Source: Streptomyces amritsarensis (GTDB lineage: Bacteria > Actinomycetota > Actinomycetes > Streptomycetales > Streptomycetaceae). From it: 64,000 nt of DNA. The translations under genes and the position numbers were made by a program. Where the stretch lies: the NCBI RefSeq assembly GCF_001953875.1, contig NZ_MQUR01000009.1:62001-126000 (forward strand). The letters are read 5' to 3'. This document shows positions 18,244 through 26,514 of the stretch, piece by piece (position 1 is the stretch's first letter; every line of letters begins with the position of its first letter). The notes beneath the pieces were generated by a model. The model saw only the letters and a list, made by a program, of their open reading frames with translations. It had not been told where the DNA came from and ran no database searches.

Positions 18244-19326
18244 GTGCCCTGGCCCGCCGCTCTGCTGCCGCTGGCAGCCGATGTCCCGGACACGCCCGCT
18301 TCGGTCAAGGAGGCGCAGGAGAGCGTCACCGAGGCCGCGAGCTTCATCGAGCAGAACTGGGCCACCTGGCTGAGCATCGGTCTGCGGATCCTGCTGATCG
18401 TCGTGATAGCGGCCGTGATCCGCTCGGCGGTCCGCAAGGCGCTGACCAAGCTCATAAACCGGATGAACACCAGCGCCGAAGCGGTCGAGGGCACCGCGCT
18501 CGGCGGGCTGCTGGTCAACGCCGAGCGGCGGCGCCAGCGGTCGGAGGCGATCGGTTCCGTGCTGCGGTCGGTGGCGTCCTTCCTGATCCTCGGCACGGCC
18601 GCACTGATGGTCCTCGCCGCCCTGAAGATCGACCTGGCGCCGCTGCTGGCCAGTGCCGGTGTGGCCGGTGTCGCCATCGGTTTCGGCGCCCGCAACCTGG
18701 TCACGGACTTCCTCTCGGGCGTCTTCATGATCATGGAGGACCAGTACGGAGTGGGCGACAAGATCGACGCCGGGGTCGCCTCGGGCGAGGTCATAGAGGT
18801 CGGTCTGCGCGTGACCAAGCTGCGCGGCGACAACGGCGAGATCTGGTACGTGCGCAACGGCGAGATCAAGCGGATCGGCAACCTCAGCCAGGGCTGGGCG
18901 ACCGCGACCGTGGACGTGCAGGTCAAGCCCACGGAGAGCCTGTCGCGGATCCGCGAGGTGGTCCAGCAGGTCGCCGACGCGATGGCGAAGGAGTCCCCCT
19001 GGGACGAGCGCCTGTGGGGCCCGGTGGAGGTCCTGGGCCTGGACGAGGTGCTGCTCGCCTCGATGACCGTGAAGGTCTCCGCGAAGACGATGCCGGGCCA
19101 GCAGTTCGCCGTGGAGCGGGAGGTGCGCTGGCGGATCAAGGAGGCCTTCGACGCCGCGGGCATCCGGATCATCGGCGGCGTGCCGGCCGCGGACGAGGAG
19201 GAGCAGGCGCCGGCCGACCCGACGGCCTCCGTCGCCGCGCCGTCCGCGCTGGCGAACCCCGCCTCCCCGCAGTCCCTGGCCACCGCCCCGATCCCGCCGC
19301 CGGCCGGCCCGCGGATCACCAAGTAG
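18244..19326 (+). CDS. Small-conductance mechanosensitive channel (MscS family)
   Basis: A 360-residue inner-membrane channel that opens under membrane tension to release solutes during hypo-osmotic shock. It has three predicted helices; the pore-lining TM3 and start of the beta domain are clear (GVAGVAIGFGARNLVTDFLSGVFMIMEDQYGVGD). A cytoplasmic MscS vestibule follows and the tail is Ala/Pro-rich. The GTG start has GGAGG 8 bp upstream. It is a single gene with no obvious partner, preceded by a leader hairpin. Confidence 0.93.
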   Translation: MPWPAALLPLAADVPDTPASVKEAQESVTEAASFIEQNWATWLSIGLRILLIVVIAAVIRSAVRKALTKLINRMNTSAEAVEGTALGGLLVNAERRRQRSEAIGSVLRSVASFLILGTAALMVLAALKIDLAPLLASAGVAGVAIGFGARNLVTDFLSGVFMIMEDQYGVGDKIDAGVASGEVIEVGLRVTKLRGDNGEIWYVRNGEIKRIGNLSQGWATATVDVQVKPTESLSRIREVVQQVADAMAKESPWDERLWGPVEVLGLDEVLLASMTVKVSAKTMPGQQFAVEREVRWRIKEAFDAAGIRIIGGVPAADEEEQAPADPTASVAAPSALANPASPQSLATAPIPPPAGPRITK

Positions 19327-19395
19327 CGGCCCGGTCCGCCCGCACTCCCGCTGCCCCGCAGGCCGTCCTCACGGACCGCCGGCGGGGCAGCGGCA

Positions 19396-19431
19396 TTGAC
19401 ACGGCTCGAACAGTGATAGGAAACTTACCTA
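19396..19431 (+). promoter_or_regulatory. csnR promoter and CsnR-type operator
   Basis: A TTGACA box (19396-19401) is followed by the quasi-palindrome TAGGAAACTTACCTA at 19417-19431 (7-bp arms with one mismatch around a C). The operator would overlap the -10 region. Streptomyces ROK regulators of the CsnR type are known to bind AGGAAA/TTTCCT palindromes (recalled, not checked). No copy is seen before csnE, so the whole operon is probably driven and repressed here. Confidence 0.65.
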
Positions 19432-19462
19432 ACAGATCACCTCGGTGAGGGAGAGCCGCCGC

Positions 19463-20701
19463 ATGCCCGCCGCCACGCCCGGAACGCCCAGCCTGCTGCG
19501 CGCCATGAACGACCGGGCCGCCCTCGACCTCCTGCTGGCACACGGCCCGCTGTCCCGGACCCGCATCGGGCACCTGACCGGGCTGTCGAAGCCCACCGCC
19601 TCCCAACTCCTGGCCCGCCTGGAGGCCGCCGGACTCGTCGTGGCCACCGGAACCGACGGCGGCCGCCCCGGCCCCAGCGCCCAGCTGTACGCCATCAACC
19701 CGCGGGCCGCGTACGTCGGCGGGCTCGACGTCACCCCGGGGCGCGTCCTGGCCGCCGTCGCGGACCTGACCGGCACCGTGATCGCCTCCCACGAGGTCCC
19801 CTACACGGAGGGCGCGGCGGCGGTCGACCAGGTGACCGAGGCACTCGGCGGGGCCGTCAAGGCCGCCGGCCTGCACCGCAGCGACCTGCACCGGGTGGTC
19901 GTCGGCACGCCCGGCGCCTTCGACCCGCAGACCGGCCGGCTGCGCTACGCCAGCCACCTCCCCGGCTGGCACTCCCCCACCCTCCTCGAGGACCTGGCCG
20001 CAGCCCTGCCGATGCCCGTCGAGTACGAGAACGACGTCAACCTCGCCGCCGTCGCCGAGCAGCGCCTCGGCGCCGCCCGCGGACACGAGGACTTCGTCCT
20101 GCTGTGGAACGAGGAGGGGCTCGGCGCCGCGCTGGTCTTCGGCGGCCGGCTGCACCGCGGCTGGACCGGCGGCGCGGGCGAGGTCGGCTTCCTGCCCGTG
20201 CCGGGCCGCCCGCTGGTCCGGCAGGTCACCCGGGCGAACTCCGGCGGCTACCAGGACCTGGCCGGCGTGGAGGGGCTGCCCCGCCTCGCCGCGGAACTGG
20301 GCGTCGAGACGGCCCCCGGCCCACCCGCGTACGCGTCGGACGGCCCGGACGCAGGCCCGCACGGGCCGGAGGTCGCCGCCGCCGTCGCGCTGCTCGCCCG
20401 GGCCGCCGCCGCGCCCGAGGGGGCGCACCTGCGCTTCCTCCAGGAGTACGCCACCGCCCTGGCGACCGGCCTCGCCTCGCTGGTCGCCGTACTGGACCCG
20501 GAGATCGTGGTCCTGGCGGGGGCGGCGATCGGCGCGGGCGGCGAACCGCTGCGCGAGCTGCTGGAGGCCGAGCTCGCCGAACTGGCCCCCTCCCGCCCCC
20601 GGCTGGTCCCGGGCGAGGTCCTCGTGCGGCCCGTCCTGCACGGCGCGCTGGAGAGCGCGCTGGCCGCCACCCGGGACGAGGTCTTCGACACCTCCCGCTG
20701 A
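19463..20701 (+). CDS. csnR: ROK family transcriptional repressor of the amino-sugar operon
   Basis: A 412-residue ROK regulator. An N-terminal winged helix (ALDLLLAHGPLSRTRIGHLTGLSKPTASQLLARLEAAGLV, residues 10-55) precedes the ROK sugar-kinase-like domain with GTPGAFDP and an ENDVNLAA motif. The ATG at 19463 is favoured over GTG 19445 because GAGGGAG lies 9 bp before it. It heads an operon with an ABC importer, a GH4 glycosidase and a sugar kinase, the arrangement of csnR-K (SCO2657-2662), which controls uptake of chitosan-derived glucosamine oligosaccharides and chitosanase expression. The symbol rests on this synteny and the operator. Confidence 0.85.
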   Translation: MPAATPGTPSLLRAMNDRAALDLLLAHGPLSRTRIGHLTGLSKPTASQLLARLEAAGLVVATGTDGGRPGPSAQLYAINPRAAYVGGLDVTPGRVLAAVADLTGTVIASHEVPYTEGAAAVDQVTEALGGAVKAAGLHRSDLHRVVVGTPGAFDPQTGRLRYASHLPGWHSPTLLEDLAAALPMPVEYENDVNLAAVAEQRLGAARGHEDFVLLWNEEGLGAALVFGGRLHRGWTGGAGEVGFLPVPGRPLVRQVTRANSGGYQDLAGVEGLPRLAAELGVETAPGPPAYASDGPDAGPHGPEVAAAVALLARAAAAPEGAHLRFLQEYATALATGLASLVAVLDPEIVVLAGAAIGAGGEPLRELLEAELAELAPSRPRLVPGEVLVRPVLHGALESALAATRDEVFDTSR

Positions 20702-20816
20702 CCCCGCGTCACCCCCGCACCCCCATCCCTCCCCCGCATCCGACACCCCCGCGCGCCACCGGCACTCCACAGGCACCCCCACCGGAAGTTCCCTCCCGCA
20801 GAGAGCGAGCCCCGCC

Positions 20817-22157
20817 ATGCCCAGAACCGGACGCCTGACCACCGCAGCCGCCCTCCTCGCGGCGATATCCGCGCTCGCCACGGCCTGTACGGGCCGGACG
20901 GCCGACTCCGCCACCGACGACCCGAAGGCGCAGGTCACGCTCTCCTTCTGGCACGGCTGGTCCGCCCCGGGCGAGGTGAAGGCGATCGAGGACGGCATCG
21001 CCCGCTTCGAGAAGGCCCACCCGAACATCACGGTCGAGGTCACCGGCAACATGACCGACGACAAGATCAAGCAGGCGTTGCGGGCGGGCGGGGCCAAGGC
21101 CCCCGACGTGGTCTCCTCCTTCACCACGGACAGCGTCGGCACATTCTGCAACTCCCGCGCCTTCGCCGACCTGAACCCCTTCCTGCAGAAGTCCGGCATC
21201 GACAAGGCGAAGGTCTTCCCCAAGACCCTGCTGGAATACACGCAGTTCAAGGGCAACCAGTGCACCCTGCCGCTGCTGAACGACGCCTACGGCCTCGTCT
21301 ACAACAAGACCGCCTTCGCGGCCGCCGGCATCACCGAACCCCCGAAGACCTGGAGCCGCTTCGTCGAGGTCGCGCAGAAGCTGACCCGGGCGGACGCGTC
21401 GGGCGACTCCTACGAGCAGGTCGGCCTGATGCCCACCTTCCACGGATACGAGACCACCCCCATGCGGCTCGCCGCGCAGTGGAGCCCCACCTACTTCGAC
21501 GCGGACGGCAGGTCCAACCTCTCCCGGGACCCGGCCTTCGCGAAGATGCTGACCGCGCAGAAGGACATGGTGGCGGCCCTCGGCGGGTACGAGAAGCTGG
21601 AGCGATTCCGCAGCACCTTCGGCGACGAGTGGAGCGCCGAGCACCCCTTCCACACCGGCAAGGTCGCCATGCAGATCGACGGCGAGTGGCGGGCGCCCAT
21701 GGCCGAGGAGGCGGGTGTCGGCTTCGAGATCGGCACAGCTCCGCTGCCCGTGCCGGACGACCAGGCCGCCGACTACGGCAAGGGCTACCTCTCCGGCACG
21801 GTCGTCGGCATCGCCTCCGGCAGCAGGAAGCAGAACGCGGCCTGGGAACTGGTCAAGTACATGACCACCGACACCGAGGCGGTGGTGGCCTTCGCCAACG
21901 CCATCCACAACGTGCCGTCCACGCTCGCCGCCCTGGAATCCCCGGACCTTCAGGTCACCCCGCAGCTGCGGACCTTCCTCGACATCGCCCGGCACCCGAA
22001 GTCCAACACCACCCCGGCCCGGGCCGACGGCGGCACCTACCAGCTGACCTTCCAGAACTTCGCGTACGCGGTCGAGAAGGGCGCGGTCGCCGACATCGCG
22101 GCCGGTCTCGCCAAGGTCGACCAGCAGATCGACACGGACATCGCGAAGGCGGAGTAG
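20817..22157 (+). CDS. csnE: ABC importer sugar-binding lipoprotein
   Basis: A 446-residue family 1 extracellular solute-binding protein. It has an N-terminal lipoprotein signal with cysteine (SALATAC, about residue 24) and the typical start of the mature domain, VTLSFWHGWSAPGEVKAIEDGIARFE. It should bind amino-sugar oligosaccharides at the membrane surface and feed the two permeases that follow. The spacing to the next gene is 3 bp. Its position after the ROK regulator and before GH4 and kinase genes matches CsnE. The ribosome site (AGAGCGAG) is weak. Confidence 0.85.
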   Translation: MPRTGRLTTAAALLAAISALATACTGRTADSATDDPKAQVTLSFWHGWSAPGEVKAIEDGIARFEKAHPNITVEVTGNMTDDKIKQALRAGGAKAPDVVSSFTTDSVGTFCNSRAFADLNPFLQKSGIDKAKVFPKTLLEYTQFKGNQCTLPLLNDAYGLVYNKTAFAAAGITEPPKTWSRFVEVAQKLTRADASGDSYEQVGLMPTFHGYETTPMRLAAQWSPTYFDADGRSNLSRDPAFAKMLTAQKDMVAALGGYEKLERFRSTFGDEWSAEHPFHTGKVAMQIDGEWRAPMAEEAGVGFEIGTAPLPVPDDQAADYGKGYLSGTVVGIASGSRKQNAAWELVKYMTTDTEAVVAFANAIHNVPSTLAALESPDLQVTPQLRTFLDIARHPKSNTTPARADGGTYQLTFQNFAYAVEKGAVADIAAGLAKVDQQIDTDIAKAE

Positions 22158-22160
22158 CCG

Positions 22161-23105
22161 ATGTCCGCCACCCGCGCCCCGCGGTCGAAGCGCCTGCGGT
22201 CCGCCCTGCGGACCGCGGCCTTCCTCTCCCCCTGGCTGATCGGATTCTCGGTCTTCTTCGCCTACCCCCTGCTGTCCACCGTGTACTTCTCCTTCACCCG
22301 GTACGACGGCTTCCGCCCGCCCGCCTTCAACGGCACGGACAACTGGAGCTATGTCCTCACCGACTATCCGCTGTTCTGGCCGGCGATGCGCAACACCCTG
22401 TGGCTGGTGGTGGTGATGGTGAGCTGCCGCGTGGTCTTCGGCCTGGGCGTCGGCCTGCTCGCCACGAGGATCAAGACCGGGGTCGGGGTCTTCCGAACCC
22501 TCTTCCACCTGCCCTACCTGGCGCCACCGGTCGCCGCGACCCTGGCCTTCGTCTTCCTGCTCAACCCCGGCACCGGCCCGGCGAACACCCTGCTGGACGC
22601 GGTGGGACTGCCCACCCCGGGGTGGTTCACCGACGCCGACTGGTCCAAGCCCGCGCTGACCGCCCTGGCGCTGTGGGGGGTGGGCGACCTGATGGTCGTC
22701 TTCATGGCCGCGCTGCTCGACGTACCGAAGGAGCAGTACGAGGCCGCCGAGCTGGACGGCGCCGGGGCCTGGGCGCGGCTGCGCCACATCACCCTGCCCA
22801 ACATCTCGCCGATCATCTTGTTCGCCGTGGTCACCGGGGTCATCCAGGCCATGCAGTACTACACCCAGCCGCTGGTGGCGGGGAAGGTCGCCTCCGGGGT
22901 GATCGGCGGATCCGGCCAGCAGTTCGAGCCGGGCTACCCGGACCGGTCCACGCTGACCCTGCCCCAGCTCGTCCACAACCTGGGCTTCCAGCGCTTCGAC
23001 TACGGCGCCGCGTGCGTCGTGGCGCTCGTCCTGTTCGCCCTCTCCATGGCCTTCACCGCACTCCTGATGCGGCGCCGTGGCGCACTGATCGGAGCAGGCC
23101 GATGA
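22161..23105 (+). CDS. csnF: ABC sugar permease (MalF-like)
   Basis: A 314-residue inner-membrane protein with six predicted helices. The start is typical of carbohydrate permeases (FLSPWLIGFSVFFAYPLLSTVYFSF), and the ATPase-docking EAA loop is seen as EAAELDGAGAWARLRHITLPNISP. It pairs with the next permease. ATG start with GGCGGAG inside the end of csnE; the gene ends in an ATGA overlap with csnG, implying translational coupling. There is no ATPase gene in the operon; Streptomyces importers of this class are known to share the ATPase MsiK encoded elsewhere. Confidence 0.87.
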   Translation: MSATRAPRSKRLRSALRTAAFLSPWLIGFSVFFAYPLLSTVYFSFTRYDGFRPPAFNGTDNWSYVLTDYPLFWPAMRNTLWLVVVMVSCRVVFGLGVGLLATRIKTGVGVFRTLFHLPYLAPPVAATLAFVFLLNPGTGPANTLLDAVGLPTPGWFTDADWSKPALTALALWGVGDLMVVFMAALLDVPKEQYEAAELDGAGAWARLRHITLPNISPIILFAVVTGVIQAMQYYTQPLVAGKVASGVIGGSGQQFEPGYPDRSTLTLPQLVHNLGFQRFDYGAACVVALVLFALSMAFTALLMRRRGALIGAGR

Positions 23106-24028
23106 GCACGCACCGGACCGCGGGCACCCGCCGGCCCGCCCGGACGCACCGCACGGGCACCCGCCGGCCCGCCCGCACGCACCGGACCGCGGGCGCCCAC
23201 CGGCGCAAGGCGGTGCTGCACTGGATCGCGGTGCACTCGCTCGCTGTGGCCGCCGCCCTCTTCTTCACCCTCCCCTTCGTCTTCCTCCTGCTCACCTCCC
23301 TGATGGGCGACCGGCAGGCGCTGACCCGCGACCTGTGGCCGGACACCTGGGAGTGGGGCAACTTCGCCCAGGTGTGGCACACCCCCGGATTCCTGACCTG
23401 GTGGCGCAACACGCTCCTGTACGCGGGACTGGGCACCCTGTTGACCGTGGTCTCCTCCGTGCCCGTCGCGTACGCCCTCGCCAAGTTCCGCTTCCGCGGG
23501 CGCGACCTGTCGCTGATGCTGGTGGTCGCGATGATGATGCTGCCGCCGCAGGTGGTGGTCATCCCGATGTACCTCTTCTGGGCCAGGCAGCTCGACCTGT
23601 CCGGGAGCCTGTGGCCGTTGATCGTCCCGATGGCCTTCGGCGACGCCTTCTCCATCTTCCTGCTGCGCCAGTTCCTGCTGACCATCCCGGACGCGTACCT
23701 GGACGCGGCGCGCGTGGACGGCTGCGGCGAGGTGCGCACCCTGCTGCGCGTGGTCGTGCCGATGGCCAGGCCCGGCATCGCGGCCGTCGCGCTGTTCCAG
23801 TTCTTCTACGCCTGGAACGACTACTTCGGGCCGCAGATCTACACCTCCGACAACCCCGCCGCCTGGACGCTCAGCTACGGACTGGAGTCCTTCAAGGGGG
23901 CGCACCACACCAACTGGAACCTGACCATGGCCGCGACCGTGCTGGTCATGGCCCCGGTGATCGTCCTCTTCTTCTTCGCCCAGAAGGCGTTCGTCGAGGG
24001 AGTCACCCTGACCGGCGTGAAAGCGTGA
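23102..24028 (+). CDS. csnG: ABC sugar permease (MalG-like) with repetitive basic N-terminus
   Basis: A 308-residue permease with six helices and the EAA loop DAARVDGCGEVRTLLRVVVPMARPGI. The ATG overlaps the csnF stop (ATGA), which fixes the start even though the frame is open far upstream. Before the first helix sits an unusual Arg/Thr/His-rich stretch made of three near-copies of a THRTAGTRRPAR unit, encoded by a 33-36-bp tandem repeat at 23108-23209. Such a cytoplasmic extension is not part of the permease fold and may be a recent expansion. It works with csnE and csnF. Confidence 0.87.
   Translation: MSTHRTAGTRRPARTHRTGTRRPARTHRTAGAHRRKAVLHWIAVHSLAVAAALFFTLPFVFLLLTSLMGDRQALTRDLWPDTWEWGNFAQVWHTPGFLTWWRNTLLYAGLGTLLTVVSSVPVAYALAKFRFRGRDLSLMLVVAMMMLPPQVVVIPMYLFWARQLDLSGSLWPLIVPMAFGDAFSIFLLRQFLLTIPDAYLDAARVDGCGEVRTLLRVVVPMARPGIAAVALFQFFYAWNDYFGPQIYTSDNPAAWTLSYGLESFKGAHHTNWNLTMAATVLVMAPVIVLFFFAQKAFVEGVTLTGVKA
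23108..23209. repeat. 33-36-bp tandem repeat in the 5' end of csnG
   Basis: Three units start at 23108, 23144 and 23177, each beginning ACGCACCG. They encode a positively charged N-terminal tail. The unit length is a multiple of three, so copy-number change keeps the frame. Confidence 0.75.
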
Positions 24029-24041
24029 AAGGCTGACGACG

Positions 24042-25316
24042 TTGAAACTCGCAGTGGTGGGCGGCGGTTCCACCTACACCCCCGAACTCATCGACGGCTT
24101 CGCGCGACTGCGCGACACCCTGCCCGTCGAGGAGCTGGTACTGATCGACCCGGCCACCGAGCGGCTGGAGCTGGTCGGCGCCCTGGCCCGCCGGATCTTC
24201 GCCCGGCAGGACCACGCCGGCCTGGTCACCACGACCACCGACCTCGACGCGGGCGTCGCCGGGGCCGACGCGGTCCTGCTCCAGCTGCGCGTCGGCGGAC
24301 AGGCCGCCCGGCTCCAGGACGAGACCTGGCCCCTGGAGTGCGGCTGCGTGGGGCAGGAGACCACCGGCGCCGGCGGGCTCGCCAAGGCCCTGCGCACGGT
24401 CCCGGTGGTCCTCGACATCGCCGAACGGGTCCGCCGGGCCAGCCCCGACGCCTGGATCATCGACTTCACCAACCCGGTCGGGATCGTCACCCGGGCCCTG
24501 CTGCGGGCCGGGCACAAGGCCGTCGGGCTGTGCAACGTCGCCATCGGCCTGCAGCGGAAGTTCGCCGCCCTGCTGGACCTGGCCCCCGCCGACGTCCACC
24601 TGGACCACGTCGGCCTCAACCACCTCACCTGGGAGCTCGGCGTGCGCCGGGGCGGCCCGGACGGCGAGGACCTGCTGCCCGGCCTGCTCGCCGCGCACGG
24701 GGAGGCCGTCGCCGCGGACCTGCGGCTGCCGCGGGCCGTGCTGGACCGGCTCGGCGTCGTCCCCTCGTACTACCTGCGCTACTTCTACTCCCACGACGAG
24801 GTCGTACGGGAGCTGGGCGGCAAACCCTCGCGGGCCGCCGAGGTCGCCGCGATGGAGCGCGAACTGCTCGCCCTGTACGCGGATCCGGCGCTCGACGAGA
24901 AGCCGGCGCTGCTGGCGAAGCGGGGCGGCGCCTTCTACTCGGAGGCGGCCGTGGACCTGGCGGCCGCGCTGCTGGGCGGCGGCGGCACGGACGTGCAGGT
25001 GGTCAACACGTACAACAACGGCACGCTGCCCTTCCTGCCCGACGACGCCGTCGTGGAGGTCCAGGCGCGGGTGCGCGCCACCGGCGGATGCGGCCCCGTG
25101 CCGCTCCCGGTGCCGCGCCTGGACCCGCTGTTCGCGGGGCTGGTCTCGCACGTGACGGCGTACGAGGACCTCGCGCTGGACGCGGCCCTGCGCGGCGGCC
25201 GCGAGCGGGTGTTCAAGGCGCTGCTGGCGCACCCGCTGGTCGGCCAGTACGACCTGGCCGAAGGGCTGACCGACCGGCTCCTCGCCCACAACAAGGAGCA
25301 CCTGCCATGGGCGTGA
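24042..25316 (+). CDS. csnH: GH4 family 6-phospho-beta-glucosidase-type hydrolase
   Basis: A 424-residue cytoplasmic NAD- and Mn-dependent glycosidase. Seen: the N-terminal nucleotide-binding loop VVGGGSTYTPEL, the DFTNPVGIVTRALL segment, the metal-binding cysteine in GLCNVAIG and histidine in GLNHLTW. GH4 enzymes open glycosidic bonds by oxidation at C3 followed by elimination. In this operon it would split imported (phosphorylated) glucosaminides. The TTG start at 24042 is chosen because the NAD-binding strand begins there and GAAAGG lies upstream. It overlaps the kinase gene by 10 bp. Confidence 0.88.
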   Translation: MKLAVVGGGSTYTPELIDGFARLRDTLPVEELVLIDPATERLELVGALARRIFARQDHAGLVTTTTDLDAGVAGADAVLLQLRVGGQAARLQDETWPLECGCVGQETTGAGGLAKALRTVPVVLDIAERVRRASPDAWIIDFTNPVGIVTRALLRAGHKAVGLCNVAIGLQRKFAALLDLAPADVHLDHVGLNHLTWELGVRRGGPDGEDLLPGLLAAHGEAVAADLRLPRAVLDRLGVVPSYYLRYFYSHDEVVRELGGKPSRAAEVAAMERELLALYADPALDEKPALLAKRGGAFYSEAAVDLAAALLGGGGTDVQVVNTYNNGTLPFLPDDAVVEVQARVRATGGCGPVPLPVPRLDPLFAGLVSHVTAYEDLALDAALRGGRERVFKALLAHPLVGQYDLAEGLTDRLLAHNKEHLPWA

Positions 25317-26305
25317 CCCGCGTGCCCCTGCCTGCGGTCCTCGCGATCGACGCGGGCAACAGCAAGACGGACGTCGCGCTCCTCGGTCCCGACGGGTCGG
25401 TGCTGGCCACCGGGCAGGCCGGGGGCTTCCAGCCGCCCCGCACCGGGGTCGCCGCGGCCGTGGACGTCCTGGCCGAGGCGCTGGCCTCGGCGGGGGTGCC
25501 CGCGGGCGGCGGGGCGGGACCCGTCGCCGAGCACGTGTCGGCCTGCCTGGCCAACGCCGACTTCCCGGTGGAGGAGCGGCGGCTGGCGGACGAGATCGGG
25601 CGCCGCGGCTGGGGGCGCGCCACCGCGGTGCACAACGACACCTTCGCGCTGCTGCGCGCCGGCCTCCCCCCGGGCGCCGAGCCGCGGGGTGTCGCGGTGG
25701 TGTGCGGGGCGGGCATCAACTGCGTCGGGATGACGCCGGACGGGCGGACCGCGCGCTTCCCCGCGGTCGGGCGGATCTCCGGCGACTGGGGCGGCGGGGG
25801 CGGACTGGCCGAGGAGGCCCTGTGGTTCGCGGCGCGCGCGGAGGACGGCCGGGGCGCGGCGACCGAGCTGGCCCGGGCGCTGCCCGCCCGCCTCGGCCAC
25901 CACTCGATGGCCTCCCTGATCGAGGCGATGCACCTGGGCGGCGTGCCGGCCGCCCGGCGGCACGAACTGGCGCCGGTGCTGTTCGAGGTGGCCGCCGCCG
26001 GGGACCCGGTGGCGCTCTCGCTGGTGCACCGTCAGGCCGACGAGGTCGTGGCCATGGCGGTGGTGGCGCTGGGCCGCCTCGGACTTCTGGACGAGGAGGT
26101 GCCGGTGGTGCTGGGCGGCGGGGTGCTGGCGGCCCGGCACCCCGGCCTCGACGACCGGATCGCAGCGGGTCTCGCCGAACGGGCCCCGCACGCCCGGGTC
26201 ACGGTCGTCACGGCGCCCCCGGTGCTGGGCGCCGGACTGCTGGGCCTGGACGCGCTCGGGGCCCCGGCGGAGGCCCACGGAAAACTCCGTGCCCATTTCG
26301 GTTGA
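25307..26305 (+). CDS. csnK: BadF/BadG-type amino-sugar kinase
   Basis: A 332-residue ASKHA-fold ATPase resembling N-acetylglucosamine/glucosamine kinases. The phosphate-1 motif AIDAGNSKTDVALLG, a VCGAGINCVG phosphate-2 motif and VLGGGVLAA (adenosine motif) are visible. It should phosphorylate the amino sugar taken up by CsnEFG. The ATG at 25307 has AAGGAG 8 bp upstream, inside csnH; a GTG at 25313 is possible but too far from it. It is the last gene of the operon, with a 209-bp gap to the next unit. Confidence 0.87.
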   Translation: MGVTRVPLPAVLAIDAGNSKTDVALLGPDGSVLATGQAGGFQPPRTGVAAAVDVLAEALASAGVPAGGGAGPVAEHVSACLANADFPVEERRLADEIGRRGWGRATAVHNDTFALLRAGLPPGAEPRGVAVVCGAGINCVGMTPDGRTARFPAVGRISGDWGGGGGLAEEALWFAARAEDGRGAATELARALPARLGHHSMASLIEAMHLGGVPAARRHELAPVLFEVAAAGDPVALSLVHRQADEVVAMAVVALGRLGLLDEEVPVVLGGGVLAARHPGLDDRIAAGLAERAPHARVTVVTAPPVLGAGLLGLDALGAPAEAHGKLRAHFG

Positions 26306-26514
26306 ACCCGCCCCGGAAAGCGCCCGGTCTGGAACCGTTGCGGCGGTAAGGACGTATTGACGGTGAAGGGGTGGCGAAAGGCACCCGCGGGGGCGGATCG
26401 CCCCGGATCCGGCACCGGGTGCTGTGGTCCACCGGCACTACGGCCATACTGCTGCTGCGCAGGGGGACCCCCCGGCGCCGGCTGGGGGACGACAGGACCG
26501 AGGGGGAGGTCACG

